64,000 nucleotides of DNA from Fimadaptatus sp050946055 (GTDB taxonomy: Bacteria; Bacillota; Clostridia; Christensenellales; Aristaeellaceae): NCBI GenBank assembly GCA_050946055.1, contig JBMNUB010000007.1, forward strand, positions 21,347-85,346. Direction: 5' to 3'. Made by a program: the position numbers and the translations under genes. Shown piece by piece: positions 51,302-59,362 of the stretch (positions are counted from its first letter, which is position 1; the number at the start of each line of letters is the position of its first letter). Below the pieces are notes generated by a model. The model was not told the DNA's origin. It saw nothing but the letters and a program-made list of their open reading frames with translations, and did no database searches.

Positions 51302-53107
51302 TCACTTGTTAGCATCAATAGTAGCCTTTATGCGGCGCACGCCGGCAGAGGAGGACTCCTCCTTCTGGATGTGGAAATGCACCAGATCGCCGGTGTTGGA
51401 GGCGTGCGGGCCGCCGCAGATCTCCTTGGAGAACTCGCCCATGGTGTACACCTTGACGCGCTCGCCGTACTTGCTCTCGAACAGGCCGATGGCACCCTGA
51501 GCCTTGGCCTCGTCCACGGTCATCTCCTCGCAGATGATGGGCGCGTGGGCATCTATGGCCTCGTTGACCAGACGCTCGACTTCCTTCTGCTCCTCCTTGG
51601 TGACCTTGCGCGGGCAGGAGAAGTCGAAGCGCAGGCGCTCGGCGGTTATGTTGGAACCCTTCTGAGCGACCTCGGGGCCTATGACCTTGCGCAGCGCGGC
51701 GTGCAGCAGGTGAGTGGCGGTGTGCAGGCGCGCGGTGGCATCGGTGTTGTCGGCCAGACCGCCCTTGAAGCGCTGCTCGGCACCGGCATGGCTGGTGGCC
51801 TGATGCTTCTTGAAGGCCTCGTCGAAGGCGGCTTCGTCCACGGTCAGCCCGCGCTCGGAGGCCATCTCCTTGGTTATCTCTATCGGGAAGCCGAAGGTGT
51901 CGTACAGGTGGAAGGCGGTCACGCCGTCTATCACCTTGGCATCGCCCAGCTTGTTTACCGCCTTCTCAAACTCCTTGAGGCCCTGACGCAGCGTCTTCTG
52001 GAAGCGATCCTCCTCAAGGCGCAACTGCTCGACTATGAACTCGCTGTTGCGCTTGAGCTCGGGATATACATCCTCATACTGCTTGATTATCACGCGGGCA
52101 ATCTCGCAGGTGGCGTTCTCGGGCATGCCCAGCTTCATGCCATGGCGCACGGCGCGGCGTATCAGGCGGCGCAGCACGTAGCCCTGATCGACATTGGAGG
52201 GGCTTACGCCCTTGTCGTCGCCCAGTATCATGGTGGCGGTGCGCATGTGGTCGGCGATTATGCGTATGGAGCGGGTCACTTCGTCGCTCTCGCCGTACTC
52301 ATGGCCGCTCAGCTCGCTTATCTTGGCGATTATGTCGGTGAACAAATCGGTCTCGTACACGGTCTTTTTGCCGGTCAGCACGCTTATGGTGCGCTCCAGA
52401 CCCATGCCGGTATCGACGTTCTTCTGCTCCAGCGGCACAAACGTGCCGTCAGCCTGCTTGTTGTACTGCATGAACACGTCGTTCCATATCTCAAGGTACT
52501 TGCCGCAGTCGCAGGCGGGGGAGCAGTTGGGGCCGCAGTCCGGCACATCGCGGATGATGAACATCTCGGTGTCAGGGCCGCAGGGGCCGGTCACACCGGC
52601 AGGACCCCACCAGTTGTTCTCCTTGGGCAGGAAGAATATGTGATCCTCCTTGACGCCCAGCGAGCGCCACAGCTCGTAGCTCTCCTCGTCGCGGGGGCAG
52701 TTCTCGTCGCCCGCGAACACGGTGAAGGCCAGCTTGTCGGGGTCCAGACCCAGCCAGTCCTTGCTGGTCAGGAACTCCCAGCTCCAGGAGATGGCTTCCT
52801 TCTTGAAGTAGTCGCCCAGCGACCAGTTGCCCAGCATCTCAAAGAAGGTGCAGTGGGAAGCGTCGCCCACATCGTCTATGTCGCCGGTGCGCACGCACTT
52901 CTGCACGTCGGTCAGGCGGGTACCCATTGGGTGCTTTGCGCCCATCAGATAGGGTACGAGCGGGTGCATGCCCGCAGTGGTAAACAGTACGGTGGGGTCG
53001 TTCTCGGGTATTACCGAGGCGCTGGGTATGAGCGCGTGACCCTTTTCCTGCATGAACTTGAGGAAAAGAGCGCGCAGCTCGGCGGCAGAGGATATGTTCA
53101 TGTTCAT
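51302..53107 (-). CDS. alaS: Short alanine-tRNA ligase (lacks C-Ala domain)
   Basis: The enzyme charges tRNA-Ala. The 601-aa product contains a complete class II catalytic domain (LRALFLKFMQEKGH, TVLFTTAGMHPLVPYLMG, CTFFEMLGNWSLGDYFK, NVDTGMGLERTISV) and the editing domain (HTATHLLHAALRKVIG and CGGPHASNTGDLV). The usual C-terminal coiled-coil plus C-Ala/DHHA1 domain, about 250 residues, is absent; the stop is followed closely by a strong terminator, so this is not a frame break. The ATG at 53107 has AAGGAG 11 bp upstream. ATC is used for Ile here more than in most other genes. A T-box leader precedes it. Confidence 0.95.
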   Translation of the reverse strand: MNMNISSAAELRALFLKFMQEKGHALIPSASVIPENDPTVLFTTAGMHPLVPYLMGAKHPMGTRLTDVQKCVRTGDIDDVGDASHCTFFEMLGNWSLGDYFKKEAISWSWEFLTSKDWLGLDPDKLAFTVFAGDENCPRDEESYELWRSLGVKEDHIFFLPKENNWWGPAGVTGPCGPDTEMFIIRDVPDCGPNCSPACDCGKYLEIWNDVFMQYNKQADGTFVPLEQKNVDTGMGLERTISVLTGKKTVYETDLFTDIIAKISELSGHEYGESDEVTRSIRIIADHMRTATMILGDDKGVSPSNVDQGYVLRRLIRRAVRHGMKLGMPENATCEIARVIIKQYEDVYPELKRNSEFIVEQLRLEEDRFQKTLRQGLKEFEKAVNKLGDAKVIDGVTAFHLYDTFGFPIEITKEMASERGLTVDEAAFDEAFKKHQATSHAGAEQRFKGGLADNTDATARLHTATHLLHAALRKVIGPEVAQKGSNITAERLRFDFSCPRKVTKEEQKEVERLVNEAIDAHAPIICEEMTVDEAKAQGAIGLFESKYGERVKVYTMGEFSKEICGGPHASNTGDLVHFHIQKEESSSAGVRRIKATIDANK

Positions 53108-53199
53108 TGCCGGTTCGCTCCTTTGCATTATTTGCGGCATCAGGCCGCCTGTTCTCCGTGGGCGCGCGCCCGCGGAATTGTGTGCGGCGCAGCACGCCG

Positions 53200-53437
53200 C
53201 GGGCATAAAAAGGCGCCATCTCGTTCAAGGACGAAATGGCGCTCTCGCGGTACCACCTTGATTGCCCTCATGGGCCTCTCATAGCGTCGTATAACGGCGA
53301 CTTCCGTCGCGCCTTAGCGTATGCTACGGGGCGCGCTGCTCAAGGGGGGCCGTCCCCGCCGCTGCGCACCGGCTCGCACCATCCGCCGGCTCTCTTGAGC
53401 GCGCTTGCGCTGGGGAACATCCCTGTCAATACATTTA
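53200..53437 (-). ncRNA. T-box riboswitch leader of alaS
   Basis: On the minus strand the leader carries AGAGAG/GCCGG-type Stem I elements and the T-box sequence GGTGGTACCGCG (53259-53248). The downstream GCGCCATTTCGT...AACGAGATGGCGCC hairpin with CTTTTTA (about 53243-53207) is the terminator. Uncharged tRNA-Ala would stabilise the antiterminator and allow alaS expression. Confidence 0.93.
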
Positions 53438-53443
53438 TCACAT

Positions 53444-53472
53444 ATTATATCCATCCATCATAAAGCTGTCAA
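53444..53472 (-). promoter_or_regulatory. Consensus promoter of alaS
   Basis: TTGACA (53472-53467) and TATAAT (53449-53444) with a 17-bp spacer match the sigma-A consensus perfectly. Nothing further is seen in 53473-53668. Confidence 0.9.
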
Positions 53473-53668
53473 GTGCGCGCCGTTAACAAATCGTGAAGCG
53501 CTGCGCACAATGCGCGCAGTCCTGCCTTAAAACCGCGTGTGCGCAAGTCCTGCGACGGCTTGCCGCTATGGACGAGCGCCATACAGCGCCATCCCTGCGG
53601 CTGAGTGAAGGCAGATGCTTTGTGCAAAGCTGCCGTCATGCGGGCGGCTTTGCCCGGCGGGCCGCATG

Positions 53669-54994
53669 TCAGCGGTCATCCTTGGGGGCGAGATTGCTGC
53701 GCCGGTATGCGTCCACCTTGCTGGAGTACGCAGCTTTGGAACCGGCTGCGGCCTCGGGAGTATCGTATATGCGGCGATACGTGCCGCCGCGCTTGGAACT
53801 CTCCTGAGTGCGGAAGCTGTCCTGACTGTTAGAACTGCTCTGAGCGCTGCCGTAGCGGTAGTTGCCGCGCGCAGGCGAGCCTACGCGGAAGGGATCGTCA
53901 TCCTCGCTACCGGAGGCGCGCAGCATGTCGCGGTACGAGCCTGCCGCCGCAGTGCGCTGTCCGGCTGCGCGCGCCGCGTCGCCATACTGAGCGGGATAGT
54001 AGGCGGGCGCTATGCGCCGGTCGCGCAGTCTGGAGGAACTGCGCTCTGCCGCGCTGCTGCCTGCATGGGCTTCGCGCCAGCCCGCGCGCAGCAGCCATCC
54101 GCACGCCGCCATTATGAGCGCGTATGCGCCCAGCAATGCGTAGTCCAAAGCGGGATTGGCGCTGCCGTCCAGATGAAACTCCTGCGCTATGCACAGGCCT
54201 ATCATGGCCGCAGACAGTGCAAGCGCTATGTAGCCGGTGCGCTCATTGCGCTCCGAGCGCAGATAGCCGCGCGCAAACTTGCTTAGCATGGTCACGGCTA
54301 TGGCCATGGCCAGCAGCTGATCCAGCTTGACAAAGCCTATCTCCAGAAACTCGTCGGTGCGCATGGACTCCAGCGGCACCTGACACAGTCCCAGCAGCAT
54401 CAGGCTCATCATGCTGCGGTCGCCGCTGGGACGCGCACCCGAACGGCGCATGGAGTATGCGCACAGCAGCAGCGCCAGCACCGCCTCGTACACGCACACG
54501 GCAAGGCAGTCCAGCCCCTGCGAGTTCTTAAGCACGAGCGGGAAGCCCAGCGCGCTGTCGCCCAGTATCATGCCGCGCCCCTGCCATGTGGTCAGCTCGC
54601 CCAGCCGCCATATCGCAAGCGTAAGCAGCATGGGCGGCGTGAGCGTATCCAGCGCCTCAAGAAAGCCGCGCCTGCCCGCGCCCAGCCGCGCGCCCAGCAC
54701 CGCGCCCAGTATGCCGCCGAATATCGAATATCCGCCCTCCCAAAGCCGCAATGCCGCTGCGGGATAGCTGCGGTAAAAGCCCGTATTGGCTATGACATAC
54801 GCGCATCGCGCCAATATCAATGCGCCAATCAGCGCGAAGAAGTAGGTCTTTTGCAGCGCGCTGTCCTTTATGCCGCGCGCAGAAGCCTGTCTCTGTGCCA
54901 GATAGTAGCCGGCAAACAGCCCAAGAGCCGCTATGAGTCCGTATGCGGTCAGCCGTATGCCTCCGAGTGTGAATATGGTTCCGGGAGTATCCAT
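53669..54994 (-). CDS. Divergent Lgt-family prolipoprotein diacylglyceryl transferase-like protein
   Basis: A 441-aa protein with about eight membrane helices in the first 300 residues. LWEGGYSIFGGILGA, AIWRLGELTTWQGRGM and LESMRTDEFLEIGFVKLDQLLA match Lgt family positions. However the usual H in the GG(x)HGG motif is Phe, and the R-x-G-N-F segment reads RLGEL, so activity is doubtful. The last about 140 residues are low-complexity and Ser/Arg-rich and are not part of Lgt. It lies 28 bp behind the glycosidase gene. It may be a specialised Lgt paralogue. Confidence 0.72.
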   Translation of the reverse strand: MDTPGTIFTLGGIRLTAYGLIAALGLFAGYYLAQRQASARGIKDSALQKTYFFALIGALILARCAYVIANTGFYRSYPAAALRLWEGGYSIFGGILGAVLGARLGAGRRGFLEALDTLTPPMLLTLAIWRLGELTTWQGRGMILGDSALGFPLVLKNSQGLDCLAVCVYEAVLALLLCAYSMRRSGARPSGDRSMMSLMLLGLCQVPLESMRTDEFLEIGFVKLDQLLAMAIAVTMLSKFARGYLRSERNERTGYIALALSAAMIGLCIAQEFHLDGSANPALDYALLGAYALIMAACGWLLRAGWREAHAGSSAAERSSSRLRDRRIAPAYYPAQYGDAARAAGQRTAAAGSYRDMLRASGSEDDDPFRVGSPARGNYRYGSAQSSSNSQDSFRTQESSKRGGTYRRIYDTPEAAAGSKAAYSSKVDAYRRSNLAPKDDR

Positions 54995-55022
54995 GCGCTT
55001 ACAGCTCCTCTCCTAGGCGATA

Positions 55023-56114
55023 TCAGTTGGGCAGGGCTGATGCAAAGTATAAGCAGTCGCTTATGGAGCGCTCCTTGCCGCTTTCGTTCATGGCGTTTAC
55101 GACTTCGCCCTTCCAGTAGAGCGTGCTGGTGCCGCCGCCGTCCAGATTGTACGCGGACACGCAGCCCTCGTCGGCCATGATCTCGGCCAGCTCCGGCATG
55201 GTCACGCCCGCATCGACGTCTGTGCGGCCATTTACCACGCACACAAGGTATTCAAGGCGGCCTATCTGACCTATGGCGGTGCGCGGGTTGGGGCTGTCCG
55301 CGTCGAATGCGTAGTCCAGACAGTCCACCGCGCTGCCGTCTTTCACCAGCTCAGGGCCAAAGCTAAACGCCTGATATATGCGTCCCCTGAGCGAGGATAC
55401 CATGGCGGTGCTGTCGCTGCGGTTTGTGGTTATGTGGAAATTGCCCTCGGTGTCGATTATCAGCTGATGCAGCTCGCGCGAGGGATTGGACTTTATCACC
55501 TTGGATTGCTTGACTACGAACACGGAGCCTTCGCGCTTGGTGTAGTATTCGCCGCTTATGGCGACGAGGGCGTTTTTGGCTGCGGCCATGTCGGATGTGT
55601 GGCATGAGCTGGAGCCATTTACATTCTTGGCGAGGGCGGTGCGCAACTGGCTTGCGTCCTTTACCTTTACGCGCACGAAGTGGCAGGTGGAGTCATACAG
55701 CCTGCGCGTGTAATAACTGGCCTCTATCGTGGGGTCCTGATAGCACTGTGCGGCTGTGGTCGAGCCATCGCTTAGCGTTATGTCGGCATCGTAATACCCG
55801 CTGGACAGCGGCGCATATCCGCCGTCATATGTATCCATGGGCAGGGTGTACTGCGCGGTGGGCGCGGGTGTGGGCGTGGGCGCGAATGTGGGCAGCGCCT
55901 TGGTGGGCGACAGCAGACGCGCATCCTGCGCCGCAGCTGAGGCATCGGGCGCGGCAGAGGGCGACGGAGACGGCGGCGAGGCCATTAGCGCCTCATATGC
56001 AGCGCGCTCGTATCCGTCGCGCGCCTCGTCGGTCATCTCGGTGGAGGGCAGCAGAAAGGCCGCCAGCACTATCAGGGCTATTATGGCCTTTGACCAGGGG
56101 GAATCGTATCTCAT
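55023..56114 (-). CDS. Phosphodiester glycosidase (NAGPA-domain) secreted protein
   Basis: A 363-aa protein with an N-terminal membrane anchor (AIIALIVLAAFLLPS), a Pro/Ser/Ala-rich stalk, and a C-terminal NAGPA domain (formerly DUF2233). SGEYYTKREGSVFVV, NPRTAIGQIGRLEYLVCVVNGR, GVTMPELAEIMADEGCVSAYNLDGGGTSTLYWKGEVVN are diagnostic. Members remove N-acetylglucosamine phosphodiester caps or hydrolyse glycosyl phosphodiesters in cell-wall polymers. ATG 56114 follows GAGGAGAG. It is upstream of the Lgt-like gene in the same operon. Confidence 0.9.
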   Translation of the reverse strand: MRYDSPWSKAIIALIVLAAFLLPSTEMTDEARDGYERAAYEALMASPPSPSPSAAPDASAAAQDARLLSPTKALPTFAPTPTPAPTAQYTLPMDTYDGGYAPLSSGYYDADITLSDGSTTAAQCYQDPTIEASYYTRRLYDSTCHFVRVKVKDASQLRTALAKNVNGSSSCHTSDMAAAKNALVAISGEYYTKREGSVFVVKQSKVIKSNPSRELHQLIIDTEGNFHITTNRSDSTAMVSSLRGRIYQAFSFGPELVKDGSAVDCLDYAFDADSPNPRTAIGQIGRLEYLVCVVNGRTDVDAGVTMPELAEIMADEGCVSAYNLDGGGTSTLYWKGEVVNAMNESGKERSISDCLYFASALPN

Positions 56115-56447
56115 GTGCTTCTCTCCTCGCATGCGTATGTCATATGTATCGGCAGGAATGAAAGCTGTTGCGCGCGCGTTTGCCGGATGAAAGCCTTATT
56201 GCAACGCGGCGCGCAACATAGCGGCATGTGTCTTAAGTTGTTTGAAATGCACATCGTGCGCATACCTATACACCAAAGCGCGACCTGCGCGCTAAAGCGA
56301 GAAGCCTGCCCATGGCTGTGATCCCGCATACTTGAAGCACATATATATTATAGTTCGCCACAGTGCGCTTGTCCATTTGATGCGGAAAAATTAACCGACA
56401 ATAAATTTGCATCGGCGCGCGCCTGACGGCCCATGACAAAAAGGTAG
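56115..56447. other. Gene-free divergent intergenic region
   Basis: Between the divergent NAGPA-type and GH35 genes I see no gene or repeat, apart from the GH35 promoter at the right end. Confidence 0.5.
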
Positions 56448-56476
56448 TTCCATTGTCGCCTGAATTATTGTATACT
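56448..56476 (+). promoter_or_regulatory. Promoter of the GH35 gene
   Basis: TATACT (56471-56476) with a weak -35 (TTCCAT, 56448-56453) 17 bp upstream, 40 bp before the start codon. A regulator may compensate for the poor -35. Confidence 0.5.
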
Positions 56477-56516
56477 ATATGCATTAAAGCAATATGAAGC
56501 TGGAGGGGGAGACAAC

Positions 56517-58607
56517 ATGTACATTTCAATTCCCGGGGGATATTCAGAACCCAAACCACTGGGCATGGGCGATGCGCGCATACAGGTGAACAGCCGCTAC
56601 TTTACGCTGGACGGCGCACCGGTTCTGCCGGTAATGGGCGAGATACACTTCTCGCGCGTGCCAGGGGCGGACTGGCGGCGCGAACTGGCCAAGATGCGCG
56701 CGGGCGGCGTGAACATAGCCGCCACGTACGTGTTCTGGATACACCACGAGGAGATAAAGGACGAGTGGGACTTTGAGGGCGAGCGCGATATAGGCGGTTT
56801 CGTGCGCGCCTGCCGCGATGTGGGCATGCCGCTTGTGCTGCGCATAGGGCCGTTCGCGCACGGCGAGTGCCGGAACGGCGGCCTGCCCGACTGGATAGTG
56901 AACGACGAAGCCATGCGCCCGCGCACCAATGACCCGCGCTATCTTGAGCGCGTGAAGCTGCTGTTTGAGCGCATAGGCGAGCAGGTGCGCGGCCAGATGT
57001 ATCCTGACGGCCCGGTGATAGGCATTCAGCTGGAGAACGAGTACGGCCATGTGGGAGGTGTTCGCGACAATGCCGAAGGCGTTGCCCACCTGCGCGAGCT
57101 GAAGCGGCTGGCCAATGCAGCCGGGCTGATTGCGCCCTTCTACACGGCTACGGGCTGGGGCGGCGCGCACATAATCGAGGGCGAGACGCTGCCCGTGCAG
57201 GGCGGCTATGTGGATGCGCCCTGGGATCAGCACACAAATGCCAATCCGCCCACGCGGCTGCACATGTTCGAGCCGTTTCTGGATGACGGCGGCACGGGCG
57301 CGGACTGGAGTGCGGATGAGCACAGGGAGAAGTTCAACTTCGACCCGGACGCATATCCCTTCCTGACCGCCGAACTGGGCGGCGGGCTGCAGATTACGCA
57401 TCATCGCCGCACATATCCGAGCGCGCACGACATTGAGGCGCTAACGCTTTGCCGCATAGGTTCGGGCGCGAACCTTGTGGGCTACTACATGTATCACGGC
57501 GGCGTGAACCCGCGCGGACACAGCACCACGCTTCAGGAATCGCGCGCAACCGGCTATCCCAACGACCTGCCCATAAAGAGCTACGACTTCTTTGCGCCGC
57601 TGCGCGAGTCGGGCGAGGCGTCGGAGAGCTACTTTAAGCTGCGTCGCCTGCTCATCATGCTAAACGAGTTTGGCGGCAGGATAGCGCCGGCAGTGTGCGC
57701 GCTGCCGGGCGAGCGCCCGGAGACGCCCGACGATGGCGACACTCCGCGCGCATGCGTGCGCCACGATGTGCGCACCGGCGGCGGCTTTGCGTTCATAAGC
57801 AACCATCAGCGCGGCATAGCCATGGGCGCAAAGCATATCGATATCACGCTGGGGCTGAGCGAAGGTGAACTTGCGCTGCCCGGCATGGACATAGCCGCCG
57901 ACGAGTGCCGCGCGCTGCCGTACAACTTCACCATGGATGATGCGATACTGCGCACGACCAATGCTCAGCCGCTGTGCAGGCTGGGCAAGCGCTGGTTCTT
58001 CTGGTGTGACGGCGAGCCGGTGTACGACTTCGCCGAGGGCTATGCATATATCGACACGCTCACGCCCGACGAGGCCGCGCACGCCTGCAAGCTGGGTGAC
58101 GAGCTGTTCATATCGAATGCGCTTATGTACGAGCTGGGCGGGCAGATATTCGCCGAGACCACGGACAGGGTGCTGCGCGTGACGCGCTGGCGCGAAAGCG
58201 GCGATCCCGAGCAGCTGGAGGTGCGCGCGCCCGCCGTCAGGTGCGAGTGCGAGTTCAGGCAGACAGGCGGCATGCATGCGCCCGGCAAGCGCGGAAGCGC
58301 CTACGACGGCGACTACATCGAGTACGACATAGCGCTGGGCGAGGTGCGCGGCACCATTGAGGACGCGCTGCTGGAACTGGACTTCGGCGGCGACCGCGCC
58401 GAGCTGTATGCGGACGGCGAGCTTGTCGCGGACTGGTTCGCAAGCGGCGAGAGGTGGCGCACGGCGCTTAAGCGCATAGGCTATCCGCGCGCGCTCAAGC
58501 TGCGCGTGTACGCGCCCACCGAGGAGTTCTATCACGACTTGCCGGTGGACAATACGCCCTGCCTCAAGGCGGCGCGCGTGCTGCCGGTGTACAGGTTTGA
58601 GCTGTGA
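56517..58607 (+). CDS. GH35 family beta-galactosidase
   Basis: A 696-aa glycoside hydrolase without signal peptide. The N-terminal TIM barrel has PVMGEIHFSRVPGADWRREL, AGGVNIAATYVFWIHHEE and VGMPLVLRIGPFAHGECRNGGLPDW. The acid/base is likely E175 in QLENEYG and the nucleophile E286 in LTAELGGG. Jelly-roll C-terminal domains end the protein (VRGTIEDALLELDFGGDRAELYADGE). GGAGGGGGA precedes the ATG. It probably releases galactose from imported glycans. The 3' end merges with a tandem array of degenerate copies of its last codons. Confidence 0.93.
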   Translation: MYISIPGGYSEPKPLGMGDARIQVNSRYFTLDGAPVLPVMGEIHFSRVPGADWRRELAKMRAGGVNIAATYVFWIHHEEIKDEWDFEGERDIGGFVRACRDVGMPLVLRIGPFAHGECRNGGLPDWIVNDEAMRPRTNDPRYLERVKLLFERIGEQVRGQMYPDGPVIGIQLENEYGHVGGVRDNAEGVAHLRELKRLANAAGLIAPFYTATGWGGAHIIEGETLPVQGGYVDAPWDQHTNANPPTRLHMFEPFLDDGGTGADWSADEHREKFNFDPDAYPFLTAELGGGLQITHHRRTYPSAHDIEALTLCRIGSGANLVGYYMYHGGVNPRGHSTTLQESRATGYPNDLPIKSYDFFAPLRESGEASESYFKLRRLLIMLNEFGGRIAPAVCALPGERPETPDDGDTPRACVRHDVRTGGGFAFISNHQRGIAMGAKHIDITLGLSEGELALPGMDIAADECRALPYNFTMDDAILRTTNAQPLCRLGKRWFFWCDGEPVYDFAEGYAYIDTLTPDEAAHACKLGDELFISNALMYELGGQIFAETTDRVLRVTRWRESGDPEQLEVRAPAVRCECEFRQTGGMHAPGKRGSAYDGDYIEYDIALGEVRGTIEDALLELDFGGDRAELYADGELVADWFASGERWRTALKRIGYPRALKLRVYAPTEEFYHDLPVDNTPCLKAARVLPVYRFEL

Positions 58608-58912
58608 TGCTAGTTGGCTTTTGTATAGGTTATAGATGATATGCGGGCGCGCTGTCTGCGTGCAGGTTTGAACTGTGATGCGGACGCAATGCCCGGTTTA
58701 CAGGTTTGAACTGTGGTGTGAATGCATTACATGCATACAGGTTGAGCTGTGACACGGATGCAATGCCAATGTACAGGCTTGAGCTGTGATGCGAAAGCAA
58801 TGCTGGTGCGTAGGTTTGAAATGTAATGCAAACGCACTGCCAGCGTAGGGGCTTGAGCTGATATGCGGGCGCACTGTCTGTATACAGGCTTGAACTATGA
58901 CGCAAGAGGACG
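58588..58912 (+). repeat. 37-bp degenerate tandem array derived from the GH35 3' end
   Basis: About nine units start with ACAGGTTTGAGCTGTGATGC or variants. The first unit overlaps the last codons (YRFEL) and stop. Units diverge by 15-30 percent, so the array is old. Confidence 0.8.
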
Positions 58913-58959
58913 TACTTACAGTGCATAGGCGCTGGCAATGAAACAGGTATACTGCCTGT

Positions 58960-59212
58960 CAGACTGTCAAAAAACCCCCGGAGAGCTCGGCGGGCCTCGC
59001 AGCCCGCCGGCTTAGGTAGCGCCCAGCGACATGTGCGGTGGGTGCGTGGATATTTTTGCGTCGGGAAATCCCATTTCCCAGAGCAACATATCTTCCTTGC
59101 AGTTTCCACGCCCGGAAATCCGCAGGATTTCAGTGGAAACTGAGTAGGGGTGGCAGTGGCGGGGGAGCTTCTCCCCCGTCCACGCTTGTCAAAAAGACGC
59201 TTTGACAAGCAG
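58960..59212 (+). mobile_element. Structured non-coding repeat element, copy D (253 bp), with 17-bp flanking duplication
   Basis: The best-preserved copy. It begins CAGACTGTCAAA and ends TTTGACAAGCAG. Hairpins: 58989-59008 (GGCGGGC/GCCCGCC), 59063-59079 (GGGAAAT/ATTTCCC), 59100-59142 (10-bp CAGTTTCCAC stem enclosing GAAATCC/GGATTTC), about 59155-59183 (GGGGGAG/CTCCCCC) and 59185-59209 (CTTGTCAAA/TTTGACAAG). Perfect 17-bp repeats ACAGGTATACTGCCTGT abut both ends (58943-58959, 59213-59229). Confidence 0.85.
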
Positions 59213-59362
59213 ACAGGTATACTGCCTGTGTACATGTTTGGGATGCTGCGCGGTCTATGCATCGTGAGCTAATACCATGCTCTGCGCAGGCAAGCGCTTT
59301 GCCGCGCAAACGCAATAATTAAGAGGGGAGCGGGGCTTCCCGATATATGGAGGAAAGATGAT

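Noticed and set aside
58943..59229. Insertion sequence with transposase
   Set aside because: The element has no open frame long enough for a transposase and no DDE/DEDD-type motif; a non-autonomous element is the better reading.
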